Notes: a model not told the origin generated them from the letters alone. A DNA stretch of 5,450 bases from Hyphomicrobiales bacterium (GCA_016764455.1 JAESRU010000117.1:1-5450); one strand, 5' to 3'; positions 1 to 5,294 are shown, counted from the first letter of the stretch. Translations and numbers: made by a program.

Positions 1-525
1 CCCTGGGTATTTTTGGAATATGGTCCACAAAAGGCTTACCCGAAGTTACGCATCGGCCGCACGGAAGAACGTGACGTAAAAAACGTCATCGCCGGTGTTA
101 CTTCGCTGGTGCCGTTCGGCCTGCGGGTGGCTAAGACCGATATGAACGAACTGCTTGGCGTGCCGGTGCCTGATGATGATGCGGAGGTGCTGCAGGCACC
201 GGCAGATGCCGCTGTTCCAGAATTCAAACCTGATGATACAGACAAGTCGGAACAAGCCCTGCAAAGCGCTGATGCCGAAATAAAGAAAGATGACATCGAC
301 GCACTGGCGCAAGTCACCGATGAATTGCTCGGTTCGGCCTCGGACCGGATCATCAACCAGATCCGCGAGTTGGTGGAGACTTCAGACACAATGGAAGATG
401 TGCGTGACGGCTTGCTCGGACTTTTCCCTAACCTGGACCCGGAAGATTTCGCCGATCAAATGCGCCTGGCGCTGACGTATCTGGAACTGTCGGGGCGTGA
501 TGAGGCGGATAGCCCGAATGCCTGA
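1..525 (+). CDS. Mu-like phage portal protein (gp29/DUF935 family), C-terminal part
   Basis: The reading frame is open from base 1, so the gene starts upstream of the window and only its last 174 residues are seen. In the family this protein forms the portal ring through which DNA enters and leaves the capsid. The visible part begins with FLEYGPQKAYPKLRIG, which resembles the DUF935 stretch after the core. It is followed by a helical segment ending NELLGVPVPDDDAEVLQ, where family members have a GxPxPxxxxEVL motif. The tail, from about visible residue 95, is helical and acidic (DALAQVTDELL, then ETSDTMEDVRDGLLGLFPNL) and ends LELSGRDEADSPNA; an A/L-x-GR element near the end is usual in DUF935 proteins. 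The TGA stop overlaps the start of the gpF gene by 8 bases, as expected for coupled head genes. The family call rests on motif memory and gene order. An internal TTG at 13 is not the true start. Confidence 0.85.
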   Translation, partial: PWVFLEYGPQKAYPKLRIGRTEERDVKNVIAGVTSLVPFGLRVAKTDMNELLGVPVPDDDAEVLQAPADAAVPEFKPDDTDKSEQALQSADAEIKKDDIDALAQVTDELLGSASDRIINQIRELVETSDTMEDVRDGLLGLFPNLDPEDFADQMRLALTYLELSGRDEADSPNA

Positions 526-1738
526 AGTCAAACCCTTCTCCGTTAATCCCACCGAGGCCATTGATTTTCTGCGCGACAAGATCAACCTGCCGACGCGGGC
601 CTGGACAGATGTTTGGCAAGGCATGCATGCTCGCGCCTTTGTTGTCGCCGGTGCCAATAATGAGAAGCTGGTAGCGGATTTTCGTAATGCCGTCGAAAAG
701 TCGCTGGAACAGGGCACCACGCTTGAGACATTCCGTAAAGACTTTGATGCAATTGTCGCCAAGCACGGGTGGAGCTATAACGGCAACCGCGGTTGGCGCT
801 CGGCTGTTATTTTCAACACCAATCTGCGCATGTCTTATGCCGCTGGGCGCTGGGAGCAGATCCAGCGGGTCAAGCAGCAACGGCCGTATTTGCGCTATGT
901 CGCTGTGCTCGATGGCCGCACAAGGCCGGAGCATGCAGCCTGGCACGATACGATCTTGCCCGTCGATCATGCATTCTGGCACACCCATTTTCCGCCCAAC
1001 GGCTGGAACTGCCGCTGCACGGTGCAATCTCTAAATGACCGTGATCTCAAGCGCTTTAACCTGAAACGTTCCAAAGGAGCGCCGCCAACACCCAAAGTCA
1101 CCCGTACCATTAAAACCCCGACAGGGCCGGTCAATGTGGAAGTGCCCGACGGTATCGACCCTGGCTTTTCCTACAATGTCGGTGAAGCTGCCTTCGGCCG
1201 CGGTGCCCAGGCCCGCGCGCTTGAGGCGCACGGTCCGTGGCGGGCGCTCGACGCACCGGGTCAGTCACTGGTTGACCTAAAGCCCTTGCCGCTGGATAAG
1301 CCTATTGCCAGTGCCGGTGAGGTCGTTACCCCTGGTAATGAATCGGGCTTACGTTCGGTTTTGCGTGAAGCATTCGATGGTGCGGATGAGCTGATACTCA
1401 AAGATCCGACAGGTGCTCGGGTACAGCTGACCCAGGCGATAGTCGATCATATGATGTCTGACGCTTCAAGGCGGGACGGGCGCGAGCGTTACTTCCCGCT
1501 GTTTCGCGAGGTTATTGAGAAGCCGGCGGAAATCTGGATCGGCTGGGCACGCTCGGATAAGAGTGGCCGGGTCGCTTTGCGTCGCCGTTATGTCAAACTC
1601 ATCGAAATCGGTGCCGGGCGTATCATCGGCCTGATCGCCGATGCCGATGGTGGCATGTGGTCGGGCTTAACGCTTTTCAGAAGCCGCAAATCAGGCGGCG
1701 CAAAATTGCGGGCGGGATTACGTATATTCAAGAGATGA
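518..1738 (+). CDS. Mu gpF-like phage head morphogenesis (minor head) protein with C-terminal PBECR2-like nuclease-fold domain
   Basis: This is a 406-residue protein if translation starts at ATG 518. GTG 497 and ATG 500 are in frame, but family members begin close to the conserved segment TEAIDFLRDK (residues 12-21) and a GAGG lies at 502-505, so 518 is preferred. The N-terminal half matches the Mu F family: WTDVWQGMHARAFVVAG near residues 29-45, NTNLRMSYAAGRW (100-112), DGRTRPEHAAWH (132-143) and HFPPNGWNCRC (157-167), the last being the family's hallmark Cys-x-Cys signature. These proteins are minor head components associated with the portal vertex. Residues from about 238 (HGPWRAL) to 406 form a second domain with EIWIGW (338-343) and RRRYVKLI (355-362) followed by a beta-rich end. 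This pattern matches the phage BECR-type nuclease-fold domain PBECR2, often fused to gpF in Mu-like phages. Nuclease activity is an inference and I cannot assign catalytic residues. The last 25 residues are rather basic and slightly shorter than I expect, but keep the R-x-G-x4 ending (RAGLRIFKR). Confidence 0.9.
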   Translation: MPEVKPFSVNPTEAIDFLRDKINLPTRAWTDVWQGMHARAFVVAGANNEKLVADFRNAVEKSLEQGTTLETFRKDFDAIVAKHGWSYNGNRGWRSAVIFNTNLRMSYAAGRWEQIQRVKQQRPYLRYVAVLDGRTRPEHAAWHDTILPVDHAFWHTHFPPNGWNCRCTVQSLNDRDLKRFNLKRSKGAPPTPKVTRTIKTPTGPVNVEVPDGIDPGFSYNVGEAAFGRGAQARALEAHGPWRALDAPGQSLVDLKPLPLDKPIASAGEVVTPGNESGLRSVLREAFDGADELILKDPTGARVQLTQAIVDHMMSDASRRDGRERYFPLFREVIEKPAEIWIGWARSDKSGRVALRRRYVKLIEIGAGRIIGLIADADGGMWSGLTLFRSRKSGGAKLRAGLRIFKR

Positions 1739-1760
1739 TTGAAGGATCGTGACTCTAGCC

Positions 1761-1804
1761 ACCGCCTTGACCTGGTCGCTCTACATCGACCATTGAAAGG
1801 CGGT
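1761..1804 (+). other. Two-tier RNA hairpin just downstream of the gpF gene
   Basis: ACCGCCTT (1761-1768) pairs perfectly with AAGGCGGT (1797-1804). Inside it TGGTCG (1773-1778) pairs perfectly with CGACCA (1787-1792), leaving an 8-base loop. The two stems are separated by a symmetric 4x4 internal loop, GACC facing TTGA, in which G1769/A1796 and A1770/G1795 could form tandem G-A pairs. It begins 22 bases after the gpF stop. It is followed by CCCGTC, not a T-run, so it is not a standard intrinsic terminator. It could mark the 3' end of the upstream message, act as a processing or stability element, or be part of a small structured RNA. The pairing is seen directly; the role is unknown. Confidence 0.5.
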
Positions 1805-1953
1805 CCCGTCGATGCATGCTGTAGGCATCATAGCTGATAGCCTGATATTTTGCAAATTCTGCCGTCACAAGCCCAGGCCCACATAAGCCGCTACAGCGCG
1901 ATAACGGTTCGGCTACGACATTGCACGCTGAAATTAGCCCGCGGCGCGCCTAC

Positions 1954-1973
1954 CCCTTTAAAGACCCTTTAAA
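1954..1973 (+). repeat. Two direct copies of CCCTTTAAA spaced 11 bp apart
   Basis: CCCTTTAAA occurs at 1954-1962 and again at 1965-1973, separated by GA, so the repeat unit is 11 bp, about one turn of the helix. Each copy contains the palindromic TTTAAA. Such phasing is compatible with a protein contacting one face of the DNA, but two short copies can also arise by chance. It lies upstream of the candidate promoter for the gpI gene. Confidence 0.35.
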
Positions 1974-1987
1974 TGAACGGATTAATT

Positions 1988-2000
1988 AGGCCAGTGGCCT
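1988..2000 (+). repeat. Short perfect inverted repeat AGGCCA-G-TGGCCT
   Basis: Six-base arms with a single central base form a perfect dyad. With a one-base centre it cannot form a good RNA hairpin with all pairs, so a DNA-binding site is more natural than a terminator. It sits in the non-coding gap before the gpI gene, about 50 bp upstream of the larger palindrome. No function can be assigned, and a 6-bp dyad is only weak evidence. Confidence 0.3.
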
Positions 2001-2052
2001 GCGAAAAACGCTTGTCAGTATTTTGAGGGTGAAATCAGGCTCTCCCCATCAC

Positions 2053-2072
2053 CCGGAGAAACGTTTCTCCGG
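2053..2072 (+). promoter_or_regulatory. Perfect 20-bp palindrome, candidate operator or activator-binding site
   Basis: CCGGAGAAACGTTTCTCCGG reads the same on both strands with no mismatch. Its centre is 80 bp upstream of the gpI GTG and about 35 bp upstream of the -10-like TATCAA at 2095-2100. The Mu late activator C binds a dyad a similar distance upstream of the -10 box, so this could be the phage's late-activator site. The central AAACGTTT also resembles LacI/GalR-type operators, so a host regulator is an alternative. In RNA it could form a hairpin, but no T-run follows, so a terminator is unlikely. TCTCC also occurs at 2041-2045 and could compete for the GGAGA arm. Confidence 0.5.
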
Positions 2073-2142
2073 TATCTGAAGCAAGCCTGCTGGCTATCAA
2101 TAGGCAAGATTTCAGACAGATGCAAATTGAAAGCAAAATAAT

Positions 2143-3210
2143 GTGACCCCGGTGCTGTGCAACTCACTCCCGATCCCGTTATCAGATGATGGATCAGAAA
2201 AAATTGTTAAGTGGATCCACTTGCTGCCTGCCGATGGGGTTTCCACGTCTGATAATCGCGGGCCGTATCATATTAAAGATATGGCCGAGGTTATTGCAAC
2301 CAGCCTCAATCAGGCCGACGGCCGTCTGCCGATCGATGAAAATCACTCAACTGATCTCGCTGCACCAAAAGGTGCGCCTTCACCAGCACGGGGGTGGATT
2401 GTCGAACTCAAGACCGAAGACGACGGCCTGTGGGGCAAGGTCGAGTGGTCGACTGAGGGCGCAAAGCTGATGGCGGAAAAAGCCTATCGGTTTATCTCGC
2501 CGGTGATTACGCACCTCAAGGACAAGACGATTACCAGCATTTTACGCGCCGCTCTTACCAACACCCCCAACCTGCGCGGACTGGCCGCGCTCAATTCGGA
2601 GAAACCCATGGATATTCTGGAACAAATCAGAAAGCTGCTCGGTATTAAAGATGATGCTGGCGACAAGACCGTTCTTGCGGCAGTGACCGCACTTCAGGCC
2701 AAGAGTGAAGGCGGTGACAATTCTGACACCATTGAAACAGCCCTGCAGGCGGCACTCGATCCCATTGCCACAGCTGCCGGTCTCAAGGCTGGCGCTACCG
2801 GCGCTGACATTCTCGGCAAGATCAAAGACCTCGCCGATCCGGCCAAGTGGGTTAAAGCCGATGTGGTCAAGGAACTGCAGTCGCAGATGACCGCACTCAC
2901 AGATGGTGTCGGCAAGGACAAAGCCGAGCTTTGCGTTGATGCCGCCATCAAGGACGGCAAGCCTGGCGTCAAATCCCTGCGCGATCATTATATCGCCCGC
3001 CACATGAAAGAACCGGATGCGGTTGCCAAGGAGCTCGATGCCATGCCGTCACTGACGGCCGAAACACTGGCGCGAACATCACCGCCCGACAAGGACGGCA
3101 ATGTGGCGCTCAATTCCGCCCAGGCAAATGCCGCCAGGTTGCTCGGCATTTCGGCTGAAGATTATCAAAAGACCCTGGCTGATGAAGCCAAACAACTGGA
3201 GGTGCTCTAA
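2143..3210 (+). CDS. Mu gpI-like phage prohead protease with C-terminal scaffold
   Basis: This is a 355-residue protein from GTG 2143. The frame opens only at 2131 and contains no ATG before the conserved region, and the sequence from TPVLCNSLPIPL onward has the look of family N-termini. In Mu, gpI is the maturation protease whose C-terminal part is also made separately as the scaffold. The N-terminal domain (about 20-150) shows WIHLLPADG (24-32), RGPYHI (39-44), LPIDENHS (62-69), ARGWIVELK (82-90), LWGKVEWS (96-103), YRFISPV (115-121) and ALTNTPNL (137-144). By analogy with assemblin-like phage proteases, His68 and Ser119 are the likely catalytic pair; that is inference. The C-terminal part is charged and helical and ends with LGISAEDYQKTL, as scaffolds of this family do. 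Met156 is the start of the nested scaffold. The gene's own ribosome site is weak. The stop overlaps the next start as TAATG. Confidence 0.9.
   Translation: MTPVLCNSLPIPLSDDGSEKIVKWIHLLPADGVSTSDNRGPYHIKDMAEVIATSLNQADGRLPIDENHSTDLAAPKGAPSPARGWIVELKTEDDGLWGKVEWSTEGAKLMAEKAYRFISPVITHLKDKTITSILRAALTNTPNLRGLAALNSEKPMDILEQIRKLLGIKDDAGDKTVLAAVTALQAKSEGGDNSDTIETALQAALDPIATAAGLKAGATGADILGKIKDLADPAKWVKADVVKELQSQMTALTDGVGKDKAELCVDAAIKDGKPGVKSLRDHYIARHMKEPDAVAKELDAMPSLTAETLARTSPPDKDGNVALNSAQANAARLLGISAEDYQKTLADEAKQLEVL
2598..2601 (+). promoter_or_regulatory. Internal ribosome binding site for the nested scaffold gene
   Basis: GGAG lies six bases before ATG 2608, inside and in frame with the protease gene. 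The spacing is near optimal and is better than the site in front of the full-length gene's GTG. It falls exactly at the boundary between the protease and scaffold regions, which is why it is taken as real. Confidence 0.6.
2608..3210 (+). CDS. Nested in-frame scaffold protein (Mu gpZ equivalent)
   Basis: A second start at ATG 2608 inside the gpI gene would give a 200-residue protein identical to the C-terminal part of gpI, beginning MDILEQIRKLLGIKDD. In Mu the scaffold gpZ is made in the same way from within gene I, and lambda C/Nu3 is a parallel. The support here is the SD at 2598-2601, the position just after the end of the protease domain (ALTNTPNL, then ALNSEKP), and the scaffold-like character of what follows: alternating charged and helical segments, alanine-rich, with no cysteine except one near the middle (ELCVDAAIKD). 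The product would line the prohead and be removed by the gpI protease during maturation. Its use as a separate product is inferred and not shown by sequence alone. Confidence 0.6.
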   Translation: MDILEQIRKLLGIKDDAGDKTVLAAVTALQAKSEGGDNSDTIETALQAALDPIATAAGLKAGATGADILGKIKDLADPAKWVKADVVKELQSQMTALTDGVGKDKAELCVDAAIKDGKPGVKSLRDHYIARHMKEPDAVAKELDAMPSLTAETLARTSPPDKDGNVALNSAQANAARLLGISAEDYQKTLADEAKQLEVL

Positions 3211-3626
3211 TGGCTGCACTCACAAAAGGTCGTAATACACCACGCGCCGATGGCGATATTCAATCCTATCCGGTTCTGGCGGCGACAAAAATCCAAGTCG
3301 GCGGGCTCACCGCCCTCGATGCCTCGGGCTGGGCTATCCCCGGTGCCACCGCCACCACGCTTACAGCGGTCGGCCGCGCCGATGAAGAAGTGGACAATTC
3401 CGCTGGGGCAAATGGCGCGCTCAGGGTCAAGGTGCGCTTTGGCACATTCCGGTACGAGAATTCCGCCGCTGGTGATCTCATTACCGCAGCCGAGATCGGC
3501 GACGATTGTTACATCGTTGATGATCAGACAGTCGCCAAAACCAATGGCACCTCGACCAGGTCCGTTGCCGGCAGGATTGTCCAGGTTGACGCCCAGGGCG
3601 TCTGGGTCGATCTGAGAATCTCGTAA
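3210..3626 (+). CDS. Small phage structural protein, probable capsid cement/decoration protein
   Basis: This is a 138-residue protein lying between the protease/scaffold gene and the major capsid gene, the usual place for a head decoration protein in Mu-like phages. The start ATG overlaps the gpI stop (TAATG) and has a strong GGAGG at 3198-3202, seven bases upstream. The sequence begins MAALTKGRNTPRADGD, then a beta-rich body with GLTALDASGWAIPG, TAVGRADEEVDNSAGANG, VRFGTFRYENS and GDDCYIVDDQTVAKTNGT, and ends AQGVWVDLRIS. I recognise this pattern from Mu-like phages, where it is usually annotated as a structural or hypothetical protein. Glycine, alanine and threonine richness with short beta segments fits a compact capsid-binding fold. 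There is no signal peptide or membrane segment. The family relation is fairly sure, but the cement role is inferred from context. Confidence 0.75.
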   Translation: MAALTKGRNTPRADGDIQSYPVLAATKIQVGGLTALDASGWAIPGATATTLTAVGRADEEVDNSAGANGALRVKVRFGTFRYENSAAGDLITAAEIGDDCYIVDDQTVAKTNGTSTRSVAGRIVQVDAQGVWVDLRIS

Positions 3627-3639
3627 GTTGAGATAATTC

Positions 3640-3667
3640 GTTTCGAAACATCACGGCGCTCACGCCG
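3640..3667 (+). other. Palindrome GTTTCGAAAC followed by a small hairpin before the capsid gene
   Basis: The 60-base gap upstream of the capsid gene has a perfect 10-bp palindrome at 3640-3649 and a 5-bp hairpin, CGGCG-CTCA-CGCCG, at 3654-3667. The capsid ribosome site, GAAGGA at 3673-3678, follows. A hairpin just upstream of the site for the most abundant head protein could protect the message or mark a processing point. There is no T-run, so it is not a terminator. Confidence 0.35.
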
Positions 3668-3686
3668 ACACTGAAGGAAAAAAAGC

Positions 3687-4580
3687 ATGTTAATCACCAC
3701 CGCCAATCTAGACGCGCTGCGCGCCGGTTTTAAAACCTCGTTTCAAAAGGGTTTAAATGAGAGCACATCGCTGTTTGACCGCATTGCCACGACGGTGCCG
3801 TCTACCAACAAAACCGAGAAATACGGCTGGCTCGGTAAAGTACCCAAAGTGCGCGAGTGGATCGGGCCACGTGCGGTTCAAAATCTGCAGGAGTACGATT
3901 ACTCAATAACCAACAAGCCGTGGGAATTGACCATCGGTGTCGACCGTGACGATATTTCCGACGATAATCTCGGAATTTATGCGCCGCTGTTCGAAGAAAT
4001 GGGCATGTCCACCACATCTCATGCCGACACGCTGGTTTTTGACCTGCTGAAAGCCGGGTTTACCACGAACTGTTATGATGACCAGTATTTCTTCGACACT
4101 GATCATCCGGTGCTGGATGAAAACGGCGTGTCGCAGTCTGTCGCCAATACCGATGGCGGTTCCGGCACCCCGTGGTTTTTGATGAGCACGCAACGGCCTT
4201 TGAAGCCGTTGATTTATCAGTTGCGCAAGCCCTGGGAATTTATCGCCCGTGACAACGTCACTGACCATAATGTGTTCTCGATAAAAGAATTCCAGTACGG
4301 CTCTGATGCAAGAGCCGATGTCGGCTTTGGCTTCTGGCAGTTTGCCTGGGGATCCAAACAGACCCTGGCCGCGGGAACCTATGCTACCGCGCGCGCCGCC
4401 ATCTCCGAAATGAAGGGTGATTACGGCCGCCCGCTCGGCCTGATCCCTAATCTGCTGGTAGTGCCACCGTCGCTGGAAAGCGCCGGGCGCAAGCTGCTGA
4501 ATTCCGAAAGTGCATCGGGTGGTGAAACCAACGAGTGGAAGGGCACAGCCGAACTTCTGGTCGTGCCCTGGCTGGCATAA
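3687..4580 (+). CDS. Mu gpT-like major capsid (head subunit) protein
   Basis: This is a 297-residue protein, close to the roughly 300 residues usual for Mu gpT, so it appears complete. It forms the shell of the icosahedral head. Recognisable family features in order are the N-terminal MLITTANLDALRAGFKTSFQ, then TEKYGWLGKVPKVREWIGPR (about 42-61), KPWELTIGVDRDDISDD (77-93), YFFDTDHPVLDENG (134-147), FQYGSDARADVGFGFWQFAW (202-221) and the C-terminal ELLVVPWLA. These are typical of the gpT family, including the FDTDHPV and GFGFWQ elements. ATG 3687 is preceded by GAAGGA (3673-3678) and a run of seven A's; no other start fits the family N-terminus better. It is separated from the cement-type gene by 60 bases and followed by a 100-base gap. 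It is probably co-transcribed with the gpI gene from the upstream gap. Confidence 0.95.
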   Translation: MLITTANLDALRAGFKTSFQKGLNESTSLFDRIATTVPSTNKTEKYGWLGKVPKVREWIGPRAVQNLQEYDYSITNKPWELTIGVDRDDISDDNLGIYAPLFEEMGMSTTSHADTLVFDLLKAGFTTNCYDDQYFFDTDHPVLDENGVSQSVANTDGGSGTPWFLMSTQRPLKPLIYQLRKPWEFIARDNVTDHNVFSIKEFQYGSDARADVGFGFWQFAWGSKQTLAAGTYATARAAISEMKGDYGRPLGLIPNLLVVPPSLESAGRKLLNSESASGGETNEWKGTAELLVVPWLA

Positions 4581-4608
4581 TTTCTCTCACGGCTGATCCT
4601 CGCGGGCG

Positions 4609-4624
4609 CGCCAAACGATTGGCG
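4609..4624 (+). terminator. Hairpin in the gap after the capsid gene, possible weak attenuator
   Basis: CGCCAA (4609-4614) and TTGGCG (4619-4624) pair perfectly around the four-base loop ACGA, 28 bases after the capsid stop. No T-run follows directly, so if it acts at all it would more likely stabilise the capsid message's 3' end or partly reduce read-through than end transcription. The rest of the gap (4581-4680) shows GGCGCGCC at 4605-4612, two GCTCGC copies 12 bases apart and the AGGAG site of the next gene at 4671-4675. Confidence 0.25.
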
Positions 4625-4680
4625 GCTCGCTGGTCAGCTCGCGGTCCTCTTAATTCCAGAAATCCTCACAGGAGCAACCC

Positions 4681-5073
4681 ATGAATACGCAACAGAAAAA
4701 CAAGCTTAAGAAATTGACCAAGGCTGCTGACGACTTGCAGGCGCAGGGTGTCGCGGCTTTAAAGAGTTTTGAACAAGCCAAGCCCGGTGAGGAAAGTGTT
4801 GCCGCCGATAAACACCTGGCGGAGGTTGAAAAGAAGTATTCCGAGGCCAAGGCCAGGGTCGAGGAATATCAGGCACAGCTTGACGCTAAAAAAACACCTG
4901 CCACTGGCAAACCAACCTCGGGTAAAATCACCATTACTGCCAAGAAAGACGGTTTTCGCCGGTGTGGCATGGCTCATCCGGCTGAACCCACCACGCACCC
5001 GGCCGAAACGTTCACGGCCAAAGAGCTGGCAATCCTTGAAGACGAAACAATGCTGGTTGTGGTGCGGGGCTGA
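4681..5073 (+). CDS. Mu gp35/HI1506-type phage protein with N-terminal coiled coil
   Basis: This is a 130-residue protein placed directly after the capsid gene, as gp35 is in Mu. AGGAG at 4671-4675 sits five bases before the ATG. The C-terminal domain (about 82-130) carries ITITAKKDGFRRCGMAHPAE and then FTAKELAILEDETMLVVV. This matches the family pattern of a beta strand, DGFRRAG, a Pro-rich turn, an F-T-x-x-x-L helix and a final hydrophobic strand. Residues 1-69 are a charged, heptad-like helix (KKLTKAADDLQAQ, LAEVEKKYSEAKARVEEY) joined by a Lys/Pro/Thr linker (KKTPATGKPTSGK). The coiled coil is not part of the minimal domain and may drive oligomer formation or binding to the head. The biochemical role of the family is unknown to me; a minor head or head-tail joining role is inferred from gene order. 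Confidence 0.75.
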   Translation: MNTQQKNKLKKLTKAADDLQAQGVAALKSFEQAKPGEESVAADKHLAEVEKKYSEAKARVEEYQAQLDAKKTPATGKPTSGKITITAKKDGFRRCGMAHPAEPTTHPAETFTAKELAILEDETMLVVVRG

Positions 5074-5075
5074 AC

Positions 5076-5264
5076 ATGGCCAAGCAACGCGAAATTGATG
5101 ACCTGCTGTCCGAGATTGAGACGCTCAAAGACCAGTTAAAGCAACTGGGCGAGAGTGCTGCAACTCTGGAAAGCATGATCGCCCTGGACAACGAAAAGGC
5201 CCGTGAACAAAACCCCGGCCTGTCCAGCGGAGACCAGGGCAGAGAATATTTTGACGAGGATTAG
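5076..5264 (+). CDS. Small coiled-coil protein, function unknown
   Basis: This 62-residue protein starts two bases after the previous stop and has GCGGGG ending six bases before its ATG, so it is probably translated by coupling. The first 40 residues form an amphipathic helix with leucines and isoleucines at heptad spacing (REIDDLLSEIETLKDQLKQL, then LESMIALDNEKAREQ). The last 20 are polar and disordered, ending in an acidic DED. There is no signal peptide, membrane segment, cysteine or known DNA-binding motif. I do not recognise the family. Two neighbouring genes encoding coiled coils (this one and the N-terminus of the gp35-type protein) could encode partners, but that is only a suggestion. 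The low number of stops in frame, tight spacing and ribosome site support it as a real gene. Confidence 0.65.
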   Translation: MAKQREIDDLLSEIETLKDQLKQLGESAATLESMIALDNEKAREQNPGLSSGDQGREYFDED

Positions 5265-5294
5265 GAATACCCCCCGAACCCGTGAGACATAATT

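Larger units (their letters stand above)
1739..2142 (+). promoter_or_regulatory. 404-base non-coding gap before the protease gene, candidate late-promoter region
   Basis: No reading frame of credible length or codon character crosses this stretch on either strand. In phage Mu one of the late promoters (P_I), switched on by the activator C, lies just upstream of gene I. This gap occupies the same place before the gpI homologue. It holds a two-tier hairpin near its start, a pair of CCCTTTAAA repeats, a short inverted repeat and a perfect 20-bp palindrome, each listed separately. About 35 bp after the palindrome's centre is a -10-like TATCAA (2095-2100), and I see no good -35 box at the right distance, which would suit an activator-dependent promoter. 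A start near 2107 would leave a leader of about 36 bases. In Mu, gene G lies between F and I; no trace of it was found here, although other Mu-like phages carry it elsewhere. The regulatory role is inferred from position and symmetry only. Confidence 0.45.

Noticed and set aside
428..1027. 199-codon minus-strand open frame opposite gpF.
   Set aside because: Shadow of the conserved gpF domain; no ribosome site or family motif.
1670..1755. Possible frameshift near the end of gpF: the +2 frame also stays open, reading AFQKPQIRRRKIAGGITYIQ.
   Set aside because: The main frame already ends with the expected R-x-G and basic pattern (RAGLRIFKR) at suitable spacing, so no frameshift is needed.
1812..1886. 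A 24-residue frame with a Cys-x-x-Cys and His, faintly like a Com-type zinc finger.
   Set aside because: Too short, no good ribosome site, lacks the second Cys pair, and overlaps a region better explained as non-coding.
1886..1925. GGTTCGGCT resembling a tRNA T-arm.
   Set aside because: The flanking bases do not form the 5-bp T stem and no acceptor or anticodon arm can be built.
2012..2040. TTGTCA as a -35 box for a sigma-70 promoter.
   Set aside because: At 17 bp spacing the -10 position reads TCAGGC, which is not a credible -10.
2542..3003. Long minus-strand open frame of 153 codons opposite the gpI gene.
   Set aside because: It mirrors a confidently identified + strand gene, has no recognisable motif, and its openness follows from the codon bias of the coding strand.
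4885..4925. Run of seven A's at the linker of the gp35-type gene as a -1 frameshift site giving a coiled-coil-only product ending at TAA 4923-4925.
   Set aside because: The codons GCT AAA AAA ACA do not make a full slippery heptamer (the first base is T), and no strong downstream hairpin was seen. The in-frame product is complete and family-like.
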